33,082 bases of DNA from Actinomycetota bacterium (GTDB lineage: Bacteria > Actinomycetota > Coriobacteriia > Anaerosomatales > JAENZW01): assembly GCA_016841065.1 (NCBI GenBank), contig JAENZW010000009.1:1-33082 (forward strand), given 5' to 3'. This document shows, one piece after another, positions 10,001 through 18,892 of the stretch; within the stretch, counting starts at the first letter, position 1, and the number at the start of each line of letters is the position of its first letter. A program made the position numbers and the translations under genes. The notes beneath the pieces were generated by a model. That model was not told the origin of the DNA. It did no database searches and saw only the letters and a program-made list of their open reading frames with translations.

Positions 10001-13000
10001 TGAGAATACGGACTACGTCCAGCTGCAGGTCTACAACACGGGTACGACCAGCTGGGACACGGTACGCGACATCCCGCTTGACGATCGCGTCACCACGTAC
10101 CGCCAGTTCACGGACAGCATCCCGGCCAGCTACTACTCTGCGACCATGCAGTTCCGCATACTCGGCCGATGCAACATGGCCGACGAGTACCAGCACGTCG
10201 ATGACGTCGCTGTCACGGCCGATCCAGTCGCGGGCTCCTACCAGCCGAGCGGCAACGTGGTTTCGACGCCCGTGCTCGCGTCAGGAGGCACTGTCAACTC
10301 GTGGAACTCCCTGCGCTACACCGGCAATCAGCCGGCGGGCTCGACGTTCCGACTCGACGTCCTGGACGGTGCAGACAGCAGCGTGCTCGTCAGCGGCCTG
10401 ACGCTGGCGGACACGCCCTACTCGCTGATTGGCATCGACAAGGTCGCTCACCCGTCGCTCAAGCTTCGCGCTCGCTTCACCGGTGACGCTCCCGCGCCTC
10501 CGTCGATCTCTGACAACTTCGATGACAACTCCTTCGATACCGCGAAGTGGACCGACTACTTCATCAGCTCCGACGATCCGGACAGTCTGGGTCCGCAGAT
10601 CGTGCTCTACGAGAGCTTCGAGGACGATCCCGGCTGGCAGACCAACTTCCCAACGCAGACAGGGGACTGGGCGCGCTCCACTGCCTGGGATCCAGTGGGG
10701 ACGTACGACATCCGCGGTGGCAATGCCGGTACGAATCCCGACCTGCTGGACAGCCGCGCCATGGGCCTCAACGGCTGGTCGAACGTGAACGTGTCATTCC
10801 AGTGGCAGCGAGCGGGCCTTGACGCCGGTGAGTACATGCGCGTCCAGTACTCCACGAACGGAAGCACGTGGAACGATCTGTGGTCCATTCAGGGCAACGG
10901 CGGCACGAGCGGCGGTACGCAGAGCAACCTCGCGATTCCGTCGCCGACCGCGACGACCTACATCCGGCTTCGCGTCGAGGGTGCGGACGGCACCGAGTAC
11001 GGCTACTGGGATGACATCACCGTGAGCGGGACGCCGCCTGCCACCAGCAATTGGCCGCAGGAGTCTGGCGGACAGCTCACGATTCGTGCCGAAGGCTCGG
11101 ACTTTGGAGGTACCGGCGACCAGGGCGAATTCACCTACATCCAGCCCGCAGCAGCGTCTTGGATTGCCGGCAACGACTTCGAAGCCGTGGTCCGCGTGCC
11201 CTCGTACAACAATCTCGGCAGCAATGGCTGGATGAAGGCTGGCCTCATGCTTCGGACCGGTACGACGGAGGCAAACGCGCAGGCTTCGGGCTCCAAGATG
11301 GCTGGCGTCTACGTGACCGACACGAATGGCATCGACTTCGAGTACCGGACTGCGGTGAACGGCGCAGCTGCGAGCGGCGGGAATCAGGCGGGCGACGTTC
11401 CCGTGTGGCTCAAGCTGGCGCGCGTTGGCAACGTGATCACAAGCTACATGTCTTCCGACGGCTCGTCCTGGACGACGGTCGGTTCGCAGACGGTCAGCAT
11501 GGATACCTACGTGCTCGTGGGCGTTTGCCTCACATCTCATGTGGACGGCACGTTCTCCGAGTCCACGTTCGATGACTTCAGCGTGACACAGATCGGCGGC
11601 ACGGGCTCGACGGTGACGCCACGCCTGGATGACTGGTCGATTGACTACGTTTGGACGCCCGCGCCCAGCGGCCGTTCGATGACCTGCTACAACTGCCACA
11701 ACACGCACTACGTCCAGAAGGGGACGGCGGGCTCGGTGTGGAGCATGACCCGGGCTTCCGATCCCGACAACACCAAGAGCGCATACTCGGGCACGGTGAC
11801 GAGCTTCTGCCTCAGGTGTCACGATGGCGCTCCGCCCACGGCCGTCACCAACCAGTCGAACACGCTTGTGCCCTACAGTGTGGCGCTGTCCGACATGAGT
11901 GCGTACTCGTTCTTCCCGGGCTGGAACAAGAACGGGTTCACGAGCGGTGGGCATGCCACGTCCAGAGTCAACAACATGGTCCCGGGATGCGAGAGTTGCC
12001 ATGATCCACACGCGTCCGACAATCAGCGACTCACTGCGGCGACCGCGTACTACACCGGTGGCGGAGCGTCTCCTCCGAGCCACATCAATGCAAGGCGTGA
12101 CAACACCACAACCTATGCCGAAGAAGACCTCTGCTTCGTGTGTCACCTTGCGAAGCGCTCAATGCCGAACTGCGCAGGCGGGGCCTGTCACTCGGACATC
12201 GACAGCCAGACCGACGTGAAGGTCAACGTGGAGACCGCGTTCAGCGCCGCCTCCGGCAACACCTGGCGGCATCCGGTCGAAGCATCCGACAAGCACAGCG
12301 ACACCGAAGTCGGAGCGTCCGGGCTCGGTTCGGTCAACAGGCATGCAGAATGCGTTGACTGTCACGACCCGCACCTCACGAAGCCTGGCAAGCACACCGC
12401 GGGCAGCGCCAATGCAGGTTCGATCCTTCTGGGCGCCAAGGGAATCAAGCCCGTCTATGGCACCTCCGGCAACTGGCAGGTCATGACGGGTCAGACCGCT
12501 GTGACCCTCGGCAGCGACGGCACGGACGACTACGAGGCATACCTCTGCTTCAAGTGCCACTCGGCCTACTCCGGACAGCCGTTCGCCGTCACGTCCACAT
12601 CCGGCACCAACTACACGTCGACCGACCTCGCGCTCGAGTTCAACCCGGCCAACGACTCCGGTCACAACGTGGTCGGCAACATCTGGCCCAAGACCAGCAA
12701 CCTCGGTCCGAACAACCGCACCTGGAGTCTGCCTACCGACGCGAACTGGTTGCGGACCGGCAACGGGTGGAGCCGCGATTCCATGGTGACGTGCTCGGAT
12801 TGCCACGCGGGCGACGTTACGTCCAACGGAGCGCGTGGTCCGCACGGCTCGTCCGTGCGCTACATCATGGACGAGAACTACACGGGGAACTGGACCACGG
12901 CGTACCTGAACACCGGGAGCGCCAATGATGTGAGCTCGAACATCATCTGCATCAAGTGCCACACGAACTTCCGCAACATGAACGGCGTGCACCAAGAGCA

Positions 13001-13238
13001 CGACGACCGTGGTTCCTTCGACGCGCGGTGTACCGGCTGCCACGTCAAGGTGCCGCACGGCTGGAAGCGACCCAGGCTCATCGGCTACACGGACGATCCG
13101 GCGCCCTATGCGAGCGACGCGCTCATAGACATCACAGATCGCAACTACACGCCAACCGGCTGGAACAAGGACTACTGCTACGAGACCGCCTGCGGCGAGC
13201 ACAGCTCGGGTAGCTTCACTTCCCCCGCTTGGCCCTAG
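7044..13238 (+). CDS. Giant secreted multidomain multiheme cytochrome (15 CXXCH plus 1 CX4CH) with TolB-like propeller, Ig-like, FN3 and jelly-roll/LamG-like domains
   Basis: ORF given from 7008; GTG 7044 preferred (upstream GGGAGG; signal-like VRWRTWWHRASVAGVVAVAVVVALGVSAGAG). Propeller-like 'YDVFLYDSSTGESLRVASTSDDEVEPSISGNTVVYTRR' repeats; 'TPPTVVDVSVAPGATKVDASGDLAVYFSEPL' Ig-like; 'TANVEVSWITSADNVGIAYYRVYR' FN3; heme motifs counted by eye. Confidence 0.88.
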   Translation: MRWRTWWHRASVAGVVAVAVVVALGVSAGAGDTPVTVVGVQPETPDVSGTRMVWADKDGASYDVFLYDSSTGESLRVASTSDDEVEPSISGNTVVYTRRTAAGADIYAYDITSRQTVVVTNASGDQIAPSIAGTYVAWEDHANGYHGEIWGRNLASGTPFKIDSGYNAELTRPKVGGSVVVYQIRPGGVADDADVKSYDFASAAFTNVAATDAEEALPATDGRYVAWADGTAGDMDIKAYDLESGTPIDVRTQIGEQTLPCVADGKVYWIDSSVGKRLHVDTFDLDSATFSAFDNRSASDMVAVNAEGTSIAWLETKGASLWQVKAYLNAAPAVASAGGVLPVAGIGSPFRLAQISTGGDATPPTVVDVSVAPGATKVDASGDLAVYFSEPLDPKSVTGTIVTLRNEATGEQLDASVSYSAVAGAVIVDPVASLAEGTYTLSIGVTVTDLAGNSLVEPLDLTFATGGEITADTTKPTKPGGPWARPDGTANVEVSWITSADNVGIAYYRVYRYTVPGGTLLGSWDTADGSATSLVVPKQADETVPKKYTYYYAVRAYDTATPANFSSLSSYVAADPHGTYIFGQQINNCANCHSVHGGVKPATWWSLGAQSAEACYQCHGSTDAATSYGYGSTKNAQAKFWDYSATPLPDAGTQHRNDFMVSQRAECDVCHTPHKKPYNEAAGVKDPATSYSKLLKGPSDPGDASSALVYSTDQTPFGKAFCFACHGSASGGALTFMTAKGGASAYSNTSGDHNQAQYDAAGNPSNVAHDDEVVQYTLRDGVTDPGPLNNCAACHNEHAAATGSLADYRRSGTTAATYNQAGLCFACHSSASTETRSVGSVPFAWNSRDVKAQFTKASKHPYTASIGAPVPEGATWLQTAEADFSTDTHTRTSVVAGGSGVSGAVQLAPFGGAGATLFDDDFESGGFGNWNSSNWGTDNNSGNAHGGTYSAVMNTVGADELMVKTVDTAGRTNVQISFWLMGTNTTENTDYVQLQVYNTGTTSWDTVRDIPLDDRVTTYRQFTDSIPASYYSATMQFRILGRCNMADEYQHVDDVAVTADPVAGSYQPSGNVVSTPVLASGGTVNSWNSLRYTGNQPAGSTFRLDVLDGADSSVLVSGLTLADTPYSLIGIDKVAHPSLKLRARFTGDAPAPPSISDNFDDNSFDTAKWTDYFISSDDPDSLGPQIVLYESFEDDPGWQTNFPTQTGDWARSTAWDPVGTYDIRGGNAGTNPDLLDSRAMGLNGWSNVNVSFQWQRAGLDAGEYMRVQYSTNGSTWNDLWSIQGNGGTSGGTQSNLAIPSPTATTYIRLRVEGADGTEYGYWDDITVSGTPPATSNWPQESGGQLTIRAEGSDFGGTGDQGEFTYIQPAAASWIAGNDFEAVVRVPSYNNLGSNGWMKAGLMLRTGTTEANAQASGSKMAGVYVTDTNGIDFEYRTAVNGAAASGGNQAGDVPVWLKLARVGNVITSYMSSDGSSWTTVGSQTVSMDTYVLVGVCLTSHVDGTFSESTFDDFSVTQIGGTGSTVTPRLDDWSIDYVWTPAPSGRSMTCYNCHNTHYVQKGTAGSVWSMTRASDPDNTKSAYSGTVTSFCLRCHDGAPPTAVTNQSNTLVPYSVALSDMSAYSFFPGWNKNGFTSGGHATSRVNNMVPGCESCHDPHASDNQRLTAATAYYTGGGASPPSHINARRDNTTTYAEEDLCFVCHLAKRSMPNCAGGACHSDIDSQTDVKVNVETAFSAASGNTWRHPVEASDKHSDTEVGASGLGSVNRHAECVDCHDPHLTKPGKHTAGSANAGSILLGAKGIKPVYGTSGNWQVMTGQTAVTLGSDGTDDYEAYLCFKCHSAYSGQPFAVTSTSGTNYTSTDLALEFNPANDSGHNVVGNIWPKTSNLGPNNRTWSLPTDANWLRTGNGWSRDSMVTCSDCHAGDVTSNGARGPHGSSVRYIMDENYTGNWTTAYLNTGSANDVSSNIICIKCHTNFRNMNGVHQEHDDRGSFDARCTGCHVKVPHGWKRPRLIGYTDDPAPYASDALIDITDRNYTPTGWNKDYCYETACGEHSSGSFTSPAWP

Positions 13239-13260
13239 GGGCAATCGGCAAAGTCGAGAT

Positions 13261-13294
13261 AGCGGGCGGCTTTGGGGCCGCCCGCTCCTTCTCT
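13261..13294 (+). terminator. Intrinsic terminator-like hairpin after the giant cytochrome gene
   Basis: AGCGGGCGGC-TTTGGG-GCCGCCCGCT, perfect 10-bp stem followed by CCTTCTCT. Confidence 0.65.
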
Positions 13295-13315
13295 CCGCTC
13301 GCCGCAGGCGCTAGG

Positions 13316-13858
13316 ATGCCCAGTGTGAGAACGTTCAACTCAAGAGTCGGCAGGATCGTGCTGATCGCCGCAGCCATTGCTCTCGCGGTCATCCTCGTCG
13401 CGTGCGGCAACAGGGAGCCGCGTGAGGAGTCGTTGGGTCCCGGTGAGCCCCCCGTATTGTCTGCTCCAGACCTCTCGACGCCGGAGAGTGCAGTGAGGTC
13501 CTACCTCGACTGGGTCAGCCTGGCCTATCGTCTCGCCAACTCCGAGGTGTCAACTCAGACTCACACTCTGTGGGAGGGCGTGAGAGTGGATTCCTACATC
13601 GAACTCAACCGGCAGCAGGGTCGCGGCATCGAGCAGTACATCGACGTGTTCGAGAAGCGCAGTGAGGCGACAGCGGAGCCGACTGCGACGATTTCAGCGT
13701 ATGAGGAGTGGCGGTACCGATACTTCTCGCTCGACGCGCTGGAGTATCTCGGCCCCGAGTACAGAATCACATACGACACGACCTACACGGTCGTGTTCGA
13801 GGACGGGCGCTGGCTGGTCGACAGCGTCGAGGCCAACGCGCTCACACCGGTGGAGTGA
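13316..13858 (+). CDS. Small lipoprotein of unknown function
   Basis: Signal plus lipobox-like 'RIVLIAAAIALAVILVACGN'; immediately upstream of resB. Start ATG 13316 is chosen over the longer ORF because 13229-13300 contains the terminator hairpin. Confidence 0.65.
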   Translation: MPSVRTFNSRVGRIVLIAAAIALAVILVACGNREPREESLGPGEPPVLSAPDLSTPESAVRSYLDWVSLAYRLANSEVSTQTHTLWEGVRVDSYIELNRQQGRGIEQYIDVFEKRSEATAEPTATISAYEEWRYRYFSLDALEYLGPEYRITYDTTYTVVFEDGRWLVDSVEANALTPVE

Positions 13859-13861
13859 CAA

Positions 13862-15268
13862 ATGTCCGGCCGCAAGTCACCTCTTCGGCACCTGCGCTCA
13901 CGCCGCCTGGCGATCTGGCTGATCCTTGGCATCGGGGTCTGGAGCGCGATTGCCACAACGATCCCGCAGGTCGCGCGCGATTCTGCGGAGGCAACGGCCT
14001 TCGAAGCACGATACGGCCCGTTCGCCGCGCTCGCGCGAGCTGTCGGCCTGGATCACGCATACACCGCGCCGGTCTTCCTGACCGCAGTCGTACTCCTCGC
14101 CGTGGCCACACTCCTGTGCGCCTGGGAGAGGACGATGTGGACGCGAAGGCGCCTGAGGCAGACGCGCGTGGTTTCGGACGGGGTCATCGCGCGACTGCGG
14201 GAGAAGCCCGCCATCATCGTTGATGTGCCACTCGGTAGCCCTTCGCCCCTCGAACAGGCGGCGGGCGCGCTCGGCGCGCTGCGCCTGAAGGTCACCACGG
14301 ATTCGAATCTCGTGACAGCCGAAGGCGGACGGTGGGGGCTTCTGGGCAGTCCGGTGTTTCACTGGTCGCTCGGGTTGTTGATCGTCGTCGTGGGCCTTGG
14401 AACGCTGATGCGTGCGGAGGGCTCCATCGGAATCCCGGTGGGTGAGTCGAGGATCGACACCGCCGAGAGCTACGGTGCCCTGGATGAGGGTTCCCTGTAT
14501 CGGGGACACAGCGGGCTACGGATAGAGGCGACCGACTTCCTCCTCAACTACATGGACGGCACCCGGCACCGCGGTCCCTCGCCCGTGCTCACGCTCTACG
14601 ATGGTGAGACAGTGCTGAAGAGACAAAGGGTGTACCCGAACAACCCTCTGCGCTACGGAAGCCTTCTCATCCACATGGGTGCACACGGTGTCTCCCCGGA
14701 GATCTCACTGGAGACCCCAAGCGGTGAAGAGATACTGAGTGCACGTCCCCTCGTGGACTTCGACGAGACGTCACCCACCGGCACCTCGCCGTCAGGGTTC
14801 TTCCTCATCGACGATGCCACTGGAACCGAGAGCGGCGTCAGAGTCGAGGTCGACCTTCCCGCGCAGGGAAAGACCAACGAGCTCGCCACGGTATCCCTGT
14901 ACGTAGAGCCCGGTGGATGGCTCGAGAGCACGGGCGCGACCGGGCTCACGCGGGGAGGCACCCTTGAGCTCTCGAATGGCGCTGTGCTGCGGGTGCAGAA
15001 CCTCGACTACTACGTACGGATTTCGGTGGCCGATGATTGGTCGGTGCCCTACATCTACGCGCTGCTGGTGATCGGCACGATCGGTCTGTCGGTGGCTGTC
15101 GTTCTCCCGCATCGTGCGGTACGGCTGTTACTGGTGGAAGATGGGGATGGTCGTAGGCTACACGTGCACACATCGCACTCGCGCGGGGATCCCACGTTCG
15201 GCGAGCGAGTCGAGAGGGCGCTGAAGGACAGGTTCTGCGATGAAGATGACAGTGGAGGTGAGCGATGA
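13862..15268 (+). CDS. resB: Cytochrome c biogenesis protein ResB (Ccs1), System II
   Basis: 'LRSRRLAIWLILGIGVWSAIATTIPQ...', 'LGSPVFHWSLGLLIVVVGLGTLMRAEG', 'YPNNPLRYGSLLIHMGAHG'; TM near the C-terminus; adjacent to ccsB. Confidence 0.9.
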   Translation: MSGRKSPLRHLRSRRLAIWLILGIGVWSAIATTIPQVARDSAEATAFEARYGPFAALARAVGLDHAYTAPVFLTAVVLLAVATLLCAWERTMWTRRRLRQTRVVSDGVIARLREKPAIIVDVPLGSPSPLEQAAGALGALRLKVTTDSNLVTAEGGRWGLLGSPVFHWSLGLLIVVVGLGTLMRAEGSIGIPVGESRIDTAESYGALDEGSLYRGHSGLRIEATDFLLNYMDGTRHRGPSPVLTLYDGETVLKRQRVYPNNPLRYGSLLIHMGAHGVSPEISLETPSGEEILSARPLVDFDETSPTGTSPSGFFLIDDATGTESGVRVEVDLPAQGKTNELATVSLYVEPGGWLESTGATGLTRGGTLELSNGAVLRVQNLDYYVRISVADDWSVPYIYALLVIGTIGLSVAVVLPHRAVRLLLVEDGDGRRLHVHTSHSRGDPTFGERVERALKDRFCDEDDSGGER

Positions 15269-16107
15269 CATCCGAGACACTCGAGATCCTTGCCATGTGG
15301 GGAGCTGTGACGGCGTACGCCGTCGGCGGCGTGCTGTACGCCCTGGGGGCTCTCTTCCGTCGCGACCGTCTGCTCGACCTCGCATTTTGGATCTCAGTCG
15401 CGGGTCTGGTGCCGCACACTGCTGGAATCGCAGCTCGCTGGATGCGCGTGGGCCACGGACCGTACATCGGCTACTACGAGGCGGTCTCCAGTCTGGCATG
15501 GTCCACGGTCGTACTACTCGGCATCATCGCGTGGCGGTGGCCGAAGCTGCGGGTCTTGGGAATCGTCATCATGCCGATCTCGTTTCTTGCCATCGGCGGC
15601 GCCATGCTTGCCCCGAAGGCTCCCATAGAGTTGTCCGGCACCCTGGCGTCGTGGTGGCTCACGATTCACGTTACGTTCGCGAAGCTGTCCTACAGCTCGT
15701 TCATCGCTGCGTTCGTGATCGCGCTGGCGTACGTCCTCCGCGAACGGCGAACATCGGGAGCGATAGCGGACCTGCTGGCGAAGCTGCCCGACCAGGCGCG
15801 CCTCGACGATCTCTCCTACCGCTGGATCGCTGTGGGCTTCATCTTCCTGACCGTGATGGTGGGCTCCGGGGCCATCTGGGCAAACGAGGCGTGGGGCCGC
15901 TATTGGGGATGGGACCCGATCGAGACGTGGTCGCTCATCTCGTGGCTGGTCTATGCGGGCTATCTGCACGTGCGGCTGACACTGGGATGGCACGGAAAGA
16001 AGTCTGCGTGGTATGCGATGCTCGCCTTGCCGATCGTGGTGTTCGCGCTCATAGGCGTGCCAGTAGTGTTCCGTTCGATCCACGGTGCGTACCTGCTGGG
16101 GTACTAG
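15265..16107 (+). CDS. ccsB: Cytochrome c biogenesis protein CcsB/CcsA (ResC), haem handling protein
   Basis: WWD-type signature 'GAIWANEAWGRYWGWDPIETWSLISWLVYAGYLHVRL'; polytopic; start overlaps the resB stop (ATGA). Confidence 0.94.
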   Translation: MTSETLEILAMWGAVTAYAVGGVLYALGALFRRDRLLDLAFWISVAGLVPHTAGIAARWMRVGHGPYIGYYEAVSSLAWSTVVLLGIIAWRWPKLRVLGIVIMPISFLAIGGAMLAPKAPIELSGTLASWWLTIHVTFAKLSYSSFIAAFVIALAYVLRERRTSGAIADLLAKLPDQARLDDLSYRWIAVGFIFLTVMVGSGAIWANEAWGRYWGWDPIETWSLISWLVYAGYLHVRLTLGWHGKKSAWYAMLALPIVVFALIGVPVVFRSIHGAYLLGY

Positions 16108-17493
16108 CTAGTCATCATCCTCGACGTCAGTCTCGCCAGCCAGCACCTCGAGTGCTCTGTCCGCTCGCTCGCGCGCCTCGGGGTCGTCCGCTCCGGCGAC
16201 CATCTCCTCGACGACGGTCGGGCAAGACGCGATGACCTCCGCGTCGCTGCCTTTGCTGCGTTCCGCCTCCTCGCGCAGTCCCTCCCAGGTGGACTTCTCG
16301 TCTTGGTCGGTGACGCGTCCCATCTTGAACTCGATCGAGAAGTTCACGTAGGCTTCGAGCAGCCTGAAGACCGCCTTGTCGCCCATAGGCCCTACCGTCT
16401 TCTCGCTCGGCAGCTCGCTCACCTTGCCGTCGACGACCTTGGCGCGGCCGATGATCACGAACCCTCCACGGTCGTCCATGTAGCCGAGGTTGTCGCTCTG
16501 CACGCCGATCACGGTCGGCAGATTCACGAGGTCCCAGTGCGCAAGCAGGCCGACCTCTCCCGGCGGGAGGGGCTTGCCGGTGTCCGGCGACATCGCTGCG
16601 ACGCGCGTCCATGGCGGCGTTGGCATGTGGCGTTCGCCGGTCTTCCCGAGCCAGTGGTTCCGCAGCACGTCGTCTGCGTAGTTGGTCGCGCTTTCTGCCA
16701 TGCCCAGGATGTTCACGCAGTGGCTAGAGGGAACGCCCAGGACCTCCTCGCACAGTTCGTAGTAGTCCTCGCGGGTCACCACCCCGAACCGGCCGCGATA
16801 TCCGCCGCCGTCGCCGATGCGGCTGCCCTCGGGGAGTCTGAACGACATACCCTTCTTTCGGCAGGCGTTGAAGAAGTAGACGTAGGCGCTCGTAGCGCCG
16901 ATGAGCGCGACCGGGATTCCGTCACGTTCCGATTGCCGAAGAGCCGCTACCAGAGACTTCACGTCCACGCCGCTGCGCTTGACCATGAACGCGCTGTCGG
17001 GCGTGCCGAAGTGCTCGCGCGTCTGGTCCATCCCGATAGCCATGCCCATAGTGGGCGCGACCTCCGGACTCGGCGCGAGGATAAGGATTCGGCAGCGCTG
17101 ACCCTCACCGAAGTCGGGGAACAGATAGGCTCCGGTCATCACGCGGTTGGCGGTGTAGATGAGCTCCTGGCCCAGCTCGTCGCGGAAGATACGGCCGCGC
17201 TGGTTCGCGCTCGTCGTGCCGCTCGTCATGTTCGCCTGGACCGCCTCGTCCACCGGGAACGACGCAACGATGTCCTTCTTGAAGGCGTCCGTGGGGTATG
17301 ACGGGATGTCGCGCCAACTCGTGACGGCCTCGGGCGACACTCCGGCAGCCCCGCAGAATGCGCGATAGGGCGCGTTGTTGGCGTACTGGTGGCTGAATAC
17401 CTCGAGCGCGAGATCGTCGAACTCGGACGGGTCCCCGTCGGGTCCCCTGGCAACGAGTGCGAGGATCTTGTCGGCCAGTCTTCTTGAGCTCAT
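16108..17493 (-). CDS. LuxE-like acyl-protein synthetase / acyl-activating enzyme
   Basis: 461 aa: 'LALEVFSHQYANNAPYRAFC...SWRDIPSYPTDAFKKDIVASFP...NMTSGTTSANQRGRIFRDE', 'NILGMAESATNY', typical of the LuxE family (adenylate-forming). Confidence 0.8.
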   Translation of the reverse strand: MSSRRLADKILALVARGPDGDPSEFDDLALEVFSHQYANNAPYRAFCGAAGVSPEAVTSWRDIPSYPTDAFKKDIVASFPVDEAVQANMTSGTTSANQRGRIFRDELGQELIYTANRVMTGAYLFPDFGEGQRCRILILAPSPEVAPTMGMAIGMDQTREHFGTPDSAFMVKRSGVDVKSLVAALRQSERDGIPVALIGATSAYVYFFNACRKKGMSFRLPEGSRIGDGGGYRGRFGVVTREDYYELCEEVLGVPSSHCVNILGMAESATNYADDVLRNHWLGKTGERHMPTPPWTRVAAMSPDTGKPLPPGEVGLLAHWDLVNLPTVIGVQSDNLGYMDDRGGFVIIGRAKVVDGKVSELPSEKTVGPMGDKAVFRLLEAYVNFSIEFKMGRVTDQDEKSTWEGLREEAERSKGSDAEVIASCPTVVEEMVAGADDPEARERADRALEVLAGETDVEDDD

Positions 17494-17658
17494 GGCGCAA
17501 GGGTATCACCCATTCTGCGCAGGGCGTATCGCACCGGCTGCAAGGCGCGTTTCCACAGGAGGCGGGGTTTCGGGGAGCAACTGTGGACCGGCTGGTGTTC
17601 TCGGCAGGATGTGACTCGCAACCTGGGAATCCTGTCAGTGAGAGAGCCAGCGCTCGCG

Positions 17659-17780
17659 GCACAATAGCCGAGGGGCCGAGCGTCGGCGACGGAAGCTTCG
17701 ATCCGACGGTCTGAATGTGGGCACCTTGACCGACGGGGAGCGAGTGGTGCAACCGGCCGTGGGACAGCGGCCGGTTTTCT
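17659..17780 (+). ncRNA. Candidate structured leader RNA (copy A) ending in an intrinsic terminator, upstream of the small tandem cytochrome
   Basis: Shares blocks in the same order with copy B: AGGGGCCG, CGGAAGCT, GGGCACCT, GACG[A/G]GGAGC, AGTGGTGCAACCGGCCGT. Terminator hairpin ACCGGCCG-TGGGACAG-CGGCCGGT then TTTTCT. Confidence 0.55.
17752..17780 (+). terminator. Intrinsic terminator within leader A
   Basis: 8-bp perfect stem followed by TTTTCT, about 80 nt upstream of the start codon. Confidence 0.7.
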
Positions 17781-17861
17781 TGTCTCGGGGGCGACTCGGG
17801 ACAAGAGGGCCGGCCACAGAGCACGCCCGGTGACTGCCGGGCCCAAGAGGAGGGGGAGGAC

Positions 17862-18737
17862 ATGCGGTCCATTCGCTGTCTCCTGGTACTGTGCGCGGCT
17901 GCGTTCGCCCTTGCGCCAGCCTGCGCGTGGGCGCTGACGTTCGAGGGCAACACGGAATGCCGCGTCTGCCACGCTGACGTCGCAAGCGGCGCGCCGATCG
18001 TGGATTTCGGAGCTTCGGCCGTCGACTTCAGTCGTTGCAGGAAGTGCCACTGGCCTGCGCGACACTGGGGCCACGGTGTCGGCGTTCAATGCAACACGCC
18101 GGACTGCCACGTCGGCTTCCCGACCCGAACGGTGTTCTGGTACAGCGACACCTACACCGCGTACGGCTACTTCGACAATGCGGCGTCGATTCTGAAATCA
18201 CCGGCAGAACTGCACCGCATCCACGCCAACGGTTCCTGGCCGAAGACAATTGCGATGGCTATCCCGTACTGCGACAGCTGTCATGAGCCGGCAGCGTGCG
18301 ATACCTGCCATGTCGCGGACCCGTCGCACGGCGATCACACGGCGGGGGCGAATCCGTCGGTCGCGTACAGGGTGGCGCCCGGTGTGGCCAACATGTACAC
18401 CTGCACCGCGTACACGGATGTGAGTTCGTGTGTTAACCCAGCCTGCCACTCGCTTGCGGCTGCGGCGGCCGGTGCCGGGTTTGAACCGCAGTGCTCGGGC
18501 TGCCACGATGTTCAGGCATCACACCACCTCCTTCACGACGCCGGAGCATCACTGTCGCCAGGATGCCGAAAATGTCACAGCTCGTACGTGGATGATGAGC
18601 ATCTCAGGAGAGGTATGCAGTGCGCGGTTTGTCACGGGGACGAAGTGGCGTCCGGCGTGATGGCGGCAGTGGACGCAGGAGATACGTCGTGTGCCGCATG
18701 CCACGGGGCGGTGTTCCACTATCAGAAGGTGCGGTGA
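17862..18737 (+). CDS. Secreted multiheme cytochrome, 8 CXXCH plus 2 CX4CH; paralog of the N-terminus of the 19209-24776 protein
   Basis: Signal peptide MRSIRCLLVLCAAAFALAPACAWA. CXXCH: CRVCH, CRKCH, CDSCH, CDTCH, CSGCH, CRKCH, CAVCH, CAACH. CX4CH: CNTPDCH, CVNPACH. SD GAGGAGGGGGAGG. Confidence 0.9.
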   Translation: MRSIRCLLVLCAAAFALAPACAWALTFEGNTECRVCHADVASGAPIVDFGASAVDFSRCRKCHWPARHWGHGVGVQCNTPDCHVGFPTRTVFWYSDTYTAYGYFDNAASILKSPAELHRIHANGSWPKTIAMAIPYCDSCHEPAACDTCHVADPSHGDHTAGANPSVAYRVAPGVANMYTCTAYTDVSSCVNPACHSLAAAAAGAGFEPQCSGCHDVQASHHLLHDAGASLSPGCRKCHSSYVDDEHLRRGMQCAVCHGDEVASGVMAAVDAGDTSCAACHGAVFHYQKVR

Positions 18738-18829
18738 TGACCGTAGCAGCGCAAATGTGGCTCGGGTTAGGAGGCTTTCGGCGGCGGGTTCCTGAAGTAG
18801 TCTGCGCAAGGATTATGCATAATTAGGAA

Positions 18830-18851
18830 GGTATACCCATACAGGTATACC
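18830..18851. repeat. Two copies of palindromic GGTATACC spaced by 6 nt
   Basis: GGTATACC-CATACA-GGTATACC read directly in the intergenic region. Confidence 0.6.
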
Positions 18852-18892
18852 ATCTGCGTTGTCATGCATCCCCGGAAGCGTTTTCGCAGCTA

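Noticed and set aside
7773-10196. 807-aa minus-strand ORF opposite the giant cytochrome
   Set aside because: Arg/Val-rich, low-complexity antisense shadow of a convincing plus-strand coding frame in GC-rich DNA; no recognisable motifs.
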